DNA from: Stenopsyche tienmushanensis
Lineage: Eukaryota; Arthropoda; Insecta; Trichoptera; Stenopsychidae
DNA: 64,000 nt
Direction: 5' to 3'
Assembly (NCBI GenBank): GCA_008973525.1
Contig: WACJ01000406.1
Coordinates: forward strand, 186,001 to 250,000
In this document: in pieces, positions 26,668-38,215 of the stretch
Numbering within the stretch: position 1 is the first letter of the stretch
Layout of the letters: each line of letters begins with the position of its first letter
Position numbers and translations under genes: made by a program
Notes under the pieces: generated by a model
The model's database searches: none
Seen by the model: the letters and a program-made list of their open reading frames with translations, nothing else
Told to the model about the DNA's origin: nothing

Positions 26668-26798
26668 GGGTCGGAGTGTACATCTCTAGGGTGGAGGAGG
26701 GCTCCGTGGCTGAGAGGGCAGGACTGCGCCCGGGAGATTCCATCCTCCAGGTCAACGGAACGCCTTTTACGGCTATTTCTCACGACGAAGCTCTCAAG
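26668..26798 (+). CDS. dysc: dysc exon: core of PDZ1
   Basis: A 131-nt exon with a strong acceptor (tttttattttcag) and donor gtaact at 26,799. It completes the split Gly codon and encodes VGVYISRVEEGSVAERAGL, then RPGDSILQVNG and HDEALK. These are the central PDZ strands and the alpha-B helix. The His at the start of the helix (SHDEAL) is typical of class I PDZ domains, which prefer Ser/Thr at ligand position -2; that preference is inferred from the family. It leaves at phase 0. Confidence 0.92.
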
Positions 26799-27129
26799 GT
26801 AACTCGCATCTTCACATTCATAACTTTATTCCTAAAACGTGCCGCGTTAAATATATACCGAAAACATTCTGCATTTTTCCGAAATTCATCGCTGAAATGC
26901 TAAGCGGCGTTCGATATTTCTAAATACGTCCAAAGCGCGTCGCAATGACGTCAAGGGTGATTATGAAAGCGAAATTAGCTAATGTGTTTTTCATTATTTG
27001 GTTGAAATTCAAATCATCCGTACGAAATGATATTAACACTTTCCACTCGTATGTCGACATTATGTCGCCAAAAGCTTAAGCTCGTGGATCACGTATTATG
27101 GCCTATTCATTATTTTTACTCTTTATCAT

Positions 27130-27146
27130 ATTATATATATATATAC
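27130..27146. repeat. (TA)n tract at transposon edge
   Basis: Alternating TA run; it directly abuts the left terminus of the family A element, which inserts at TA. Confidence 0.7.
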
Positions 27147-27527
27147 AGGTTGTTTTGCACGTGGACCAACTTTTTTTTCTTTTTTGACAAAATTGGTTTT
27201 TGTGTTGTTTTCTTTTTCAACATTATCATCTGTGCTCGTAATAGCACGAAATAATGCATTTTTGATCTATATAAATCAGGAATATATAAATTAGGAATTT
27301 TTGTGGGCACCTCTGTCGTGTAAATTAATTATTTTGCACGTCCCTAAACAAAGAAATCCAGTGGTGTCAGATCTGAATATCATTCGAGCCACGGAATAGG
27401 GCACGTCTTCAGATAAAAAAATCCACTGGTGTCAGGTCTGGTACTTATGACATAGCTTGTATGTGTGAAACGTAGCACAAAACCCCCCTAACCCCCAAAA
27501 TTATTTTGTCGGTCCATGTGCATGTAC
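27146..27527. mobile_element. TIR family A element, short complete copy
   Basis: The left end acaggttgttttgcacgtgg and right end ggtccatgtgcatgtaca are inverted, next to TA. The inside keeps gggcacctctgtcgtgtaaa and the tandem pair of the SPDLTPLDFF-type segments on the - strand (27,335-27,450), as in the copy at 4.08 kb. Confidence 0.8.
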
Positions 27528-27917
27528 AGATCTCCGAGCCTATACGAACGTATTTTATTTTAAAGTCATTTTTTTAATAAGATTTATCCTATTCGATTGA
27601 TAATTATTTAAATGCAGTTAAGATGATAAAATTCTTATAATATATAAACGATAAAAGATAAAGATCAAAAGTTTTTAAATGGCTTTATTTTAAATCTCGA
27701 GTATGGAATCTGAAAAACGCGCGAAATTAATTACGAGCTAATTCTACCCCTACTTTAAAAAAATGCCAGTGGAAAGGGTTAAATTATGTTTTTTTTTATG
27801 GCAGAATGATCAATATTTTAACTTCTTTTTATACGTGTATACGCGTAAAAATAAAATAAACAAACATTAAAATGGAACATTCAAGTTGAAAGTCTTGGAA
27901 ATTTTGGTTAAAAAATA

Positions 27918-28036
27918 ATACATCACCTAATAAGGTCATTGATTTTTTTTGTTGTTTTAAGCTTTTTTTCAATTTGGGGATGTTTATTCGCAATTTCTTA
28001 AAAAACGAAAAAATCCTACGAACTTATTGAGTGATG
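27918..28036. mobile_element. Mariner-derived MITE, about 119 bp
   Basis: The ends tacatcacctaataaggtca and cctacgaacttattgagtga are inverted and match the TIRs of the mariner at 21,365-22,000. No coding part remains. Confidence 0.75.
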
Positions 28037-29499
28037 TATCATAAGGATTTTTTTTTAGAAAAAGGATTTATTCTAATTTTGTAATCACCAAAATATACAT
28101 AAATTTATTGAATTATAATAAGAAAAAAATTAAAAGACAGTTTGATAAAAATCAACTCAAGTGCAAAAAAATAACATTTAACATGGAATTTTCGATAGAA
28201 TTCACTATATCTAACACAACTTCTGCAAATTAAAACTGATATTACATTTCAAGATTATTCTTCGTCCCTTTTAATGTAAATGTGATTACAGTTCCTTTGT
28301 AAAAAGGATCTGCAAGCAACTTATTGAATGGTTTTCTTCGGGTAAAACTATTATGTTTTGGGTTTCTCGTCTCGTTGATTTTTTTAGGAAGCCAAGTTTT
28401 CTTGTACGGACGTTCTCGAATTTTAGCCTCGTACTCATTATTCAGTTTGCGGACTGAGGCGATTTTTTCCCTTGCCGGAATATTTGTCCGAAGACGAGTT
28501 ATCCCAGATTGGGGAGGAGGGAAATTCTTGTTGAGCCGAATTTTAATTGGATAAGTTCTGACATGCCATTTCTCTGTTGCGCATCGGGATCTCGGATAAT
28601 TATTCAAGTTTGGCTCGCAAGAAATTTTTAATCAGTCATCTTCAAAGGCCAATTACTTTCTGATCAAACTGACGTCTTAATTACCAATTTTCGTTTCTAA
28701 ATTACAACGCATCGCTACTTAACGATTGTTATTTTATTTTTTGCGTCCTTGAAGTAAAATAGGAATTGTTTCTTAACTTTGGCGATACTAAAAATAAGGA
28801 AACGTATTATTTCTCGGTCTTTTGAATGCTTTGCTTTCTTATTTTGTTTTCCCAGTAGCCGTGGAGGATTGTTGTGGGACTCCATTGTATCGTCTTTTGC
28901 TCGTATCATTCCGGTGTCGACTTTCACGCGATTTGTCCATTATCGTTATGCTGCCTGTGAACTTGGGGATTACATCATATTTATTTATATTGTTCCTTAT
29001 TTTTTACATTGACTTTGATCGTGCGAAGTCGGCATATGTTCCATTATTTAAAATAACATCTATCGTCAGTGTAATTTAGTTGTTACGACCTGTCAAATGT
29101 ATGTTTTATATTTAAAAAAATAATAATCGAAATAATTGATATATGTTTGTATCGTGAGGGTTTCATGGAATCTTTACTTATTGAAAACATTGTTGCAAGT
29201 ATTATAAATTCACGCCTGACTTGTTGAATATCCCATTTGGCAATACTCCCTGGCGACGATCCTGCATTTCAAATGCAGGAAAATTAATTTCTTAATACTA
29301 ACCCAATAAATACTTACAAAATCATGCTTATTGATATACTTACGGGAACTTAAATATTGTAAATCCATTTTATAATATTGAAATACTTTATTTAACTCTG
29401 AATTGCTTGCTTTATTGAGTTTTTAACTATTTTAAGCATTAAAACCAATTCTCTAATACTACAAATTCTTTGAATAAAAATGGACAGTTAATCGTTTAA

Positions 29500-30058
29500 G
29501 GGAGGAAACCACATTAGACGGTTCAATTTTTTTAATTTTTTATGTCATAAATTACTACTACTGGTAAAATATGTTTTGAAAGTTTCGTAACAAAACTCTG
29601 ATTTGTTCCGACGTTATGAGCACTAATTAAAATTAAGACTAACCAAATGTTGGTATAATATTATAGTTCAAAATATATTTGTTATTGCAAAAAAGGTGTA
29701 AAAAATCGTACTATTTTGTACATCTCAAACATGTTTTTTTTTATTTTTCCATTAAAAACTTGGTTTATCTATTTAGAAATTATATTGCCAATAAAATTGA
29801 AATTTTGTATTGATTTTAATTAAAAATTGTGATTTGCACATTGCATCAAAGCAGTAGACTCTGATAGCAACCTTCTATGGGAAGCACTTTGTAACTCGAC
29901 TATTTCTAGGGGAAATGATTTTAAAATAATCTTAGATATATTTCAAAATATGAATAAAATTTTATGTAAGTTTAAACAAATTCTAATTATTTTTTCTTTG
30001 TTAAAAAAAATTACGAAAAATGCTAAAAAAAATCAACCTTCTAATGTGGTTTCTCCCC
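29500..30058. mobile_element. TTAA-flanked TIR element, 559 bp
   Basis: The ends gggaggaaaccacattaga and tctaatgtggtttctcccc are near-perfect inverted repeats. TTAA stands on each side (29,496-29,499 and 30,059-30,062), the target of piggyBac-type transposases. The termini begin GGGAGG rather than the usual CCC of piggyBac, so the superfamily is uncertain. No transposase is encoded. Confidence 0.8.
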
Positions 30059-30062
30059 TTAA

Positions 30063-31125
30063 ACTCACAGAAAAACTTTTTACTATAAAGGTCGTGATTG
30101 AAAAGCTATTGGTATATTTAGATAGTAAAAATAAAAATTGGTTATCATTTGCATTCAATAGGATAGGGTGAATCCCTACTTTTTTTCCCCTATCTTTTTT
30201 TTATTTTTAATCCCTAAAACTTCAAAGAGTCATTGCATGTCTAAAATAAGATCTAATAAAAATTGAATTAGCAGTATAAATAAGTCAGTAAATTTAGGCA
30301 CTTAAGATAAGGTTTTATATAATAGGACCACTCTAGAGATATTGAAGTCGTCGTCTGTACTTTGGGTTCGATCCCGCTTGCTAAAATATTAACGCCGTGT
30401 ATTGGGTTCCAACAGGAGCACTTTGAGCGAATACCGTAAAAGTATCAATTACTATGGATATTATTAGAGGGTGCAACCACAACTGTGTGGCAATAAATAC
30501 TTTATTGCTCGGTTGACCGTTTCCTTCTCGTAAAAGCGTTTCAATCAAATTTGTTCGGCGGTCGTGCTGTATTTTTGTATGCAATCAATCAAGGAAAACG
30601 TGGAGTATTTTCGTTGTAAATTATGCATGGAATTATTTAATTATTTTAATTATTAGAAGAGTAAATTAGGTCTCATTTTAAGGCACCCCAAGGACGAGAT
30701 GAGATAACAAAAGTACAATCGTAGGGATTTTTAGTATACAATACATGAAGTGTCCATGACCCAGTTTCTGCACAAGTAGGTCACAATAAGGCTTCGAGCT
30801 GCTTATGGGGTGATTTGAAAATACCGGAAACACATCGCAAAACTCCGATCAATAGAGAAGTTGAGAAGAAAACTTATTCTATTCCATTTTTAGTGAGAGG
30901 AAACTTTTGCATTTGAACGGATTTTTTTCGATGTCGTATTTCCTATGCATAAATCATTCGAGAAGACATCTGAGCTTTTACCGTTCTCGAAACTAATTTT
31001 TATTTATGAATAAAATTAGTGACGGAAATTTCATAAATAAATACGTTAATATATAATACGTATTTTAGAAATAACTATCACAGAAAAAAAGATCAAAATT
31101 GTCTTTAAAATTTAAATAAATTTTA
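30063..31125. other. Intronic stretch with an isolated tRNA-like B box
   Basis: At 30,364-30,377 the sequence gggttcgatcccgc looks like a tRNA T-loop/B box, but no A box, acceptor stem or cloverleaf fits around it. It may be the edge of an old tRNA-derived SINE. The following taaaatattaacg also occurs near 39,212. Confidence 0.3.
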
Positions 31126-32040
31126 TTATGTAATCTTTATTACTTTAATTCTATTAACAGGGTAGTTCCAGAAGTCCCAGTATCTATTATACGAGGGTAG
31201 ACCCAATGAAGAAAATTGAAAAAAATTCTCAACGTAATATCTTTTTAGCTTGATACCACATGTATTACCACTGTGCCATTTTATCAAGTTTAGAAAAAGA
31301 AAATAATCCGCGGTGGCTAAATCTGGCAAATAGGGTGCATGAAGAAGCAATTTGAACTTTAGCTCATTGATTTTGCCCGCCACGATAGCGGATGTGTGAA
31401 CTGGTGCATTGTCTTGTTGAAACAACATTTTCTTTTTATTCCCATTTTTTCCTAATTTTAATCACTCAAACGTTGCCTGCAGATGGAACTATCTTCGCCT
31501 TCTTTGAGCCGATTCTCCTCTTGCAGTCCATTGTTTAGACTATTCTTTTGTCTTATCTGTTCATGGACGCAGATTATGTTTTGTGGACATGTCCGAGCAT
31601 GGCGTCCGATCGCAAGGCGCTCATTCGAAGTGTGAGCGATCTGAAAGGCGGACCGTTTGGACACACAAACCTCGTGGCGGACCCATCTTTCATCCATGGT
31701 TATGAATTGACCCAAAAGCTCGGATTTATTACTGTTAAATATCATTAAAAACTCGATTTTGAACATCATCACGATGCTGTTTTTGTTCCATTGTGAGCAA
31801 ACGCGGCAACCATCTTGCGCACAGCTTTCTCATGCGCAAATTTTTAGTCAATATTCGATGTATAGCACTTTTTGAAGTGCTTACCATGTCTGCTAGCTCG
31901 CGCATTCACCATTTCTGGCATGATCACATCATTTGGTCGATCATTGCGATTTTTGTCTTGACAGCTCGTTTGACATCGTTTAAACTCTCCCACTCAATAT
32001 TTTATTATTGTAAGTGAAGGGACAAACTCTCCCAGAGTAG
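31126..32040 (-). mobile_element. Mariner relic interrupted by an R1-type LINE tail
   Basis: The - strand encodes LLGQFITMDERWVRHE (first Asp region; usual TMDETWIHH) at 31,715-31,665, then after an insert the KQWTARGES-like block at 31,545-31,500, then LFQQDNAPVHTSAIVAGKIN and ELKFKLLLHAPYLPDLATAD at 31,428-31,300. Upstream, 31,780-31,980 carries the N-terminal part in broken frames. Orders of blocks show the LINE piece at 31,548-31,688 landed inside the mariner. Confidence 0.85.
31548..31688 (+). mobile_element. R1-type LINE 3' fragment inside mariner
   Basis: The + strand reads LFMDADYVLWTCPSMASDRK, then ALIRSVSDLKGGPFGHTNLV. This is the end of the R1-type ORF2, just after the Cys-rich motif, and it matches 35,490-35,620 and 56,189-56,280. 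Confidence 0.8.
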
Positions 32041-33589
32041 AATCTAGCACGGTTTTGATATTGGTCGGACTGAGACAACAATCTAGGACAACTTTCGTAA
32101 TATCAACATTTTAACAGGACTTTCGGATATTGGTTATTTACTTAAATGTAATGGGAGGTTGTAACGCTAGAAAAATTGTTAAAAATGTTATAATATTTCA
32201 TTTAAAGATTCTAGTTCAATTATAATTCAAAAACTAGTACCTATAGAACTAACTCTCAGATTAAGTTTTTTTTAAATGTATTTATATCTTTAAAATTACT
32301 AATTTGAGCATATTATTTTTAAATATGATAGACATATGAATTATTGATATTTTCTTATCTAAATTATTTCATTAAGGAGATAAATGCAGCATTCCATGCC
32401 ACCACACCCCGACAGTGAAGAATTCGAAACATTTTTCTTCATTATTTTTACCGCTTAGCCAACAGAGTGAAGAAGGTTGCGTGTCCGATGCTCCTAATGG
32501 ATAATAAACGAAAACTAAAGTTGCGGATTCAAAAACCATTTTCGTAGTTTTATAGTCTGCAAACAACACCGTCATAGTGATTATGCCCGGTGAAAAACCT
32601 GGTCACATAAATTATTCCGGTGGAGGAAAACGCCCCATTTATTTGCTAACCTGCACGGAACGGCCTTTAAGCTATCTGTCGAATCTGGGACACATTATTA
32701 ACTCGATATAAGAATCAAACCAGTCGTTGCTTGCGTGTCCTACGCCTTTCATATATATAAAGATGAAAAAAAGGGCTTCGAACTAATGCCTTTCTTAACT
32801 CGATAGGAGCACGAATGCCGAAACTTAACGGGGGCTTTAAATTTGCATTTTTCTCAATTCTCATGGAGAGGAAATGTTCTCCGGATTACGACAAATCCAA
32901 TCTAGTTTATAAAACAAATCTACTGATTTCACCCACTCAATTAATCTGTCCGAACTAATTTAGTTTCAACCCAAAGCCGACGAGCATTATGCAACGAAAG
33001 TCTTACAGAAACGCTAGGAATGGTAAATCCTTAGAAGCTCTAAAAACATTTTTAAAGTAGGGCTTCTTTTAACTTAGCGCTCTCCAAAATTGGGTCGTGT
33101 TGTAATGAATTAGTCGGAAAATATTTTCAATAAACACATAAACACATTATAAATGTATAAAAAATACCTCAACTGCAATTAGGTATGCAAAACTAATATA
33201 ACGGACGTTTAGATATTTTGACCTTTTTTCAACTTAAATTGCTTGAAAAATGGATTGAATATTAATAAAAAATTATAAGCATGATTCACACGATAGCTAT
33301 ACATATGTAGAATAAGTCAATAAAATTTCAGTTTGATCATCTTCTGTATGTTTGTCGAAGGCTGGTCGAAGTTGTGTCCAAAAAGTGTCAGTAGCTCGGC
33401 TACTTATTTTGAAACTTCCTGACCAAACTAATAGTTTCTATAGAAATTCAAGAATTAAAAAAAAAATCGATTTTTTGTAAAAACTATGGCAGACTTTAAG
33501 CCCTTAAACAATCGTTAAATTTACGTAAAAAAAACGTCAAACTTCCTAAAAATCTTATTGATTTGCCATTAGTAGTGATGACTATATTA

Positions 33590-33625
33590 TATGTTATCCT
33601 ACAAACTTATTGAGTGATATGTTAA
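33590..33625. mobile_element. Mariner TIR fragment
   Basis: atcctacaaacttattgagtg matches the right end of the mariner at 21.4-22.0 kb. A matching left end is not evident. The rest of 32.04-34.25 kb shows nothing recognised. Confidence 0.45.
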
Positions 33626-34255
33626 GCTACAACTTATCTGATAAAATATCACGATTTGAGCTTTCAAAATATTTTTCTACCAAAACAATTGTGTTAATCT
33701 GAGAATCACTTCAAAAATATTTTTAAAATTCGCTGTAAGGATTCTATTAAAATCATTTGTGAAACTGTGTGAAATGATTAGGAATATTTCCATGACCAAC
33801 TTACGTAATATACGACGATCGTCAGCTAAAGACCGTTTCAATAGCACCATGCAATTTGGCAAGTAAACTGAGAGCAACGGCAATTAGCAAATTTACACCA
33901 CGTGCTACCACTTTACTTAAAATCAAACTCAAACAAAGGACGTCGGCATGTGGCTTTAGTATACAAAGTCAGAGATTTTGACGCACTACTTTCAGATGCT
34001 GTTGGAATGTGCATTAAGATAACAATTTTCAGTGGATCTTTATAGACCGACAGTGAAATTGAAAAATTAACGCAATTGCAAGAACTAGTTTTGTTGCGGT
34101 TCTAACAGGATTATAGTACCTAAGAGTATAACGTAAACCTTTTACGTTAATCCGTGATGGGTCATAGACCGCAACTTAGCCTACATTAAATAAGGTTGAT
34201 CAAACACTCAATGAAAAACATCAATAATAAATCTAGTAAGCCATCAAATTATATA

Positions 34256-36375
34256 GGGTCTTGATCTCTAGATGGCGTTTATTATATTGAATTTGAAAAC
34301 ATTAATAATTTGCGGTTTATACACATAGACCAGAGATTTAAGATAGCTCCCGAATAAGAAGTCTAAGGGTTGTCTTATTGGAACCATATGTTATTAGTAT
34401 CCATATCATTCAGTTTGGGCCTCAATAAGTTGCTTATCATCACGATCTGTAGCGCTCGCTGTTGATGGTTATGGCAATGCCATATTCGATTTTGCCAGAC
34501 CGAGTATTTCAAGTCAAACGTCTTTCCTGACTGCTGGAAGAGAGGACTGATCGCCATTCTTCCGAAATCAAAGACGAACAAACAACCAGAAGACCCAAAG
34601 GCCTATCGAATCATAGTGTTGCTTCCCTACGCTAGGAAAACTCCTGGAGAAAACTATAGCGTATAGGATGAATACTGCTCTTGAGGGAGACTGTCCACTA
34701 TCCGGAAAACTAGTTTGGCTTCAGACCTGGGAAGTCTACCATTGATGCTATCTTCAGTGTGCTATCTATCACAGGAATCAATCCCCAAACTACTACGCGA
34801 TTGCGGTTCTATTGGATTTCTCGGGAGCTTTTGACAATGCCTTGGTGGGCAATGATTATCGTTCAAACTGGGTACAATACAAGATCCCTAATAACATAAT
34901 TAAATTAATACGTAGCTACTTTGACAATAGGATTGTTTTTGCACCGGCTGGAGGTGAGCTTATCACTCGTTCTCTGACAATGGGATGTCCACAGGGATCT
35001 GTTCTGGGGCCCATGCTCTGGAACATCCTGCTTGATGATGCCCTTTATCTGATACTCCCGCAGGATTGCTTACTAACAGCATATGCTGATGACTTTACTC
35101 TGACAACATGCAGGGATTCAAGATCAGAACTGGAGGAAATAACAAATACATCCTTAAGGATACATTGGACATAGAGTGAGACGAATAAACTTACTAAGTT
35201 GGCAACTCCACTCAATCATCAGAGGAAGCAGATGGAATTCTTACGGATCCTATTGCCACCAAAGGATGGGCTAGAAACGCGGCAATTGCCGATTGGGAAC
35301 GCAGTTGGTTTGAATCGCCTCACGGAGGCTACATGCGGAATTTCTTTAGCACAGTCTCATCTCGCCTCAAGGTAAAATGGGTTGACACCGATCACTGGAT
35401 TTACCAGTTCCTGACGGGACACGGCCGTTTTGCGTCATGCCTGACAAGAATGAAAATAAAATATAGTTCGGACTGTATGTGCGGGGATCCTTTCATGGAC
35501 GCGGATCACGTTCTGTGGTTGTGTTTGGGCATGTCGGCCGAGAGAGAGGCGCTCCTGTGCCGTATCAGAGGTCCCCTTTCTGGACCTCTTGGTCACAGGG
35601 ACTTGGTGGCCATTTTTAGTATCCATCCATATCTACCATAACATGTAATTTATACTATTTTTATATTTGTCCTCTATGTCACTACAGATTGACCATATTT
35701 TAATGTAGGTGTAAATAAAAATTTAAAAAAAGACCAAAACCAGCACTAAACAGTCTTTCATTAGACTTTCTCGGGATGCATTTAGTGCTGGTGTATTTCG
35801 CATGGATTGGTATCGTCCCAATTCTGACAATTTCGCTTGTTCACACATTCATTCATCCATAAAAGGAGCTTCGTCGCTAAAGATGATTTTTTTGGCGAAA
35901 TTTGGGTCAACTTCCAACTGCAATCAGCGAACACATGGCTTTGTCTATGTTCGTTTATCTTAAGTTTCTGGGTCAGTGGCATTTTATACGGGTACAGATC
36001 CAATTATTGACGCAAAATTCATCAAGTTAAAGTTGCAGAAAGATCAAATTGCGGTTGTCAACGACGAGAAATTAACTGACTCGGGTTTTCCCGTACACAC
36101 TCACGCACAGCAGCGATGTTTTCAACGGACCTTGCATTTCGGTGAAGTACGCGGTTTTGGCTGATTATAAAAATCATGCAATGCGCTAAACGTTTCTTTA
36201 ACATAGCATAGATTTTAAAAATAAAATTTGATAGTTTGCATACAATTTTCAACGCTATAACCTTCCATGGTAATTTACCATATAGTATTGAACACTTAAC
36301 AATCAATTTTATAGATACTGCTTTAAAAACATTACCTCTATAGCTTAACAAATTTTGAGCGTTTCTATTGAAAGT
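34256..36375 (-). mobile_element. Tc-type element split by an R1-type LINE
   Basis: The - strand at 36,003-35,785 carries MPLTQKLKINEHRQSHVFAD, then the SWKLTQISPKKSSLATKLLL, WMNECVNKRNCQNWDDTNPC blocks. The sequence continues to a degenerate VWCGFW at 35,740. It resumes at about 34,500 with FFQN-like, then ISNLLRPKLNDMDTNNIWFQ at 34,440-34,378. The outer end at 36,340-36,375 (agcttaacaaattttgagcg, tttctattgaaag) matches the 19,312 element; the end at 34,256 is degenerate. Confidence 0.85.
34510..35729 (+). mobile_element. R1-clade LINE with RT core, internally deleted
   Basis: In broken + frames: FPDCWKRGLIAILPKSKTNK (start of the RT), LLDFSGAFDNALVGNDYRSN with the catalytic D-x-x-x-F-D, MGCPQGSVLGPMLWNILLDD, then LTAYADDFTLTT with the YADD box. 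About 150-200 residues are missing after 35,174, then 35,333-35,641 encodes the C-terminus with the zinc-binding C-x-C-(x)7-H-(x)4-C motif (CMCGDPFMDADHVLWLC). The frame ends at 35,641 and an A-rich tail stops at 35,729. Left boundary is approximate. Confidence 0.9.
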
Positions 36376-37366
36376 ATCTGCATTTATTTTGTCACAATTT
36401 ATTCACGTGAATTGTCTCAAATACATTTCTCAGCTTTCGTTAGAAATCTTTCGCATATATACATGGTGATATATGATTACAGAGTATACTTATCCGTGAT
36501 CTTTATTACTTTATTACATTTTTTTGCCTAAAAAAACTAGTACCATTAAAGCGATAAGCGCCCGATATTTTTTCTCGCATGGGAGCGACCCTAAAATAAG
36601 CAATAAATTTTCAATAATCCTGAGTGTCCCGTTCTTTGTATTTGTGAAGCGTTTGTGTCTCCATACATTTATATGTTAATTGTAATATATTCGACGCTAT
36701 CCGCAATGCGCTTGGGGTCATGTCTGTCCCCAAATTTCTCCCATCATATAGAGTTCGGATACGGGGAGGAACGGCGATAATCTCACAGGAGTATTATCAA
36801 CAACCCTTATAAGCATCCAGTTAGTGAGCTCACTTTTGTGCCGGCTCATCGCGCAACCACTGCTATATCGGATTGCAACCGGACGGCAACTTTTCCCACC
36901 CCCGACAATAATATCAATTTTGATCTTTCGAAACGTTTCAAGGACAGAAATGTTTCACCGGGCCGAGGGTGTATTTTACGGTCGTCACTTTTGTAAGTTG
37001 TTTCGAAAAATTTTGCTTTTAAATAGCGCCATTCATTTTCCGCTGCCAATTTTTATTTTACTCTTGTCGTCTTAGATAAAAAAATAACGTTTTGACTTGT
37101 GACACTTTTGCCGCAGAATTCTCCCAATCAATATTTTGTATATTTATATGTGTATCTATAAGATGTTTTTTATATTGATACAATTTCTTGACATATAATG
37201 TTTTTTTTCACTAGCTCCTCTTATTTTATTCTTGTGTGTGGCTTATTCTTTTCGTATGAGAAGTGCACATTATCTTGTTGACAGATTTCAATGCTTAAAC
37301 TAATGAAGTCTTCTATTGTTTGCTTTAAAACTATGTAAACTATTTACTTCAATTTCATTTACTACT

Positions 37367-37555
37367 TAACCCTTTGAGTAGTGAATTGATTTTAAAATGA
37401 CTTAAAAATAGATGCTCTATTTGTATATCCGCCACTTAACGTCCGTACAAATCCATTTATCTTTCATGACCGCGCAAGCGTGTATAAAGATTGTATATAA
37501 ATAAATAAACACTGTTGATAGCACACAATTCATTCACTTCTTAGAGTAAACTCTA
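37367..37555. mobile_element. Possible piggyBac-like MITE
   Basis: ttaaccctttgagtagtgaa at the left and ttcattcacttcttagagtaaa at the right are imperfect inverted repeats. TTAA-CCC at the left is the piggyBac pattern; the right TTAA is not intact. The same left end occurs at 7,459 (ttaaccctttgagaagtgag). Confidence 0.45.
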
Positions 37556-37599
37556 TTCGTTTTTGAATTCGAGTTGTCTAATCCCTCTTTTCTTCGTCT

Positions 37600-37875
37600 T
37601 CGCTTAAACATTGGCCGACCCAGACAGCATAAGTCCGCAATAAAATAAAAACGACAATATTTTCGACCGATTGTAAAATTTAAACAACTCATCCGATTAG
37701 TCTTCTTTGGATGACTTCATTTTTGTAATGAGAATTCGCAATCGCTCTACAGACATGTTCAGATACGGCGTTCAATCTCGAGGTGTCTATTCGTCATGTC
37801 GGCGGTCCGAAAAATGGACCGGTTAGACATACACACCTTGTGGTCACTCTGTCTTCTTTTAGGGCTTTTAGCGGC
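37600..37875 (+). mobile_element. SINE-like repeat ending in the R1-type LINE tail
   Basis: 37,690-37,770 (catccgattagtcttctttgg and following) matches 52,395-52,460 (cccgattactcttcctcgg). Both run into the same R1-type 3' region (gtcggcggtccgaaaaatgg; tagggctttt-gcggcatttt). A shared non-LINE head fused to a LINE tail is how many SINEs are built. Confidence 0.5.
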
Positions 37876-37929
37876 ATTTTATGAGATAAATGCGTACCTT
37901 GGGTCTTCCGTGATCTGTACAATTACGAA

Positions 37930-38215
37930 AGTCTTTTAGCATGGTCCCGAATAGCGGAACCAATAAATATATCGGATTAGTAGAAGGTTTCTTTTTCTCG
38001 GATATAAAGTGATGGACTCATGTCTCATCCTAAATTGATGCAAAAACTTGGCCTCATTGCTGTGAAACATCGCTAAATACTCGATTGAAATATTATCACG
38101 AGGCTATTTTTGTTCCATTGTGAGCAAACGCGGCACCCATCTTGCGCACAGCTTTCTCATGTTCAAATGTTCAGTCAATATGCGATGTACAGCCTTTTTT
38201 GAAAGGCCTGGCTGC
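37930..38215 (-). mobile_element. Mariner relic
   Basis: Nucleotide match (- strand) to the mariner pieces at 31,690-31,900 and 56,560-56,810, including the region for the MDE-W-H-block and the upstream gtgagcaaacgcggcaccca segment. All frames are broken. Confidence 0.75.

Noticed and set aside
30364..30377. Possible tRNA gene
   Set aside because: Only a B-box-like gggttcgatcccgc is present; no A box, anticodon stem or acceptor stem can be paired.
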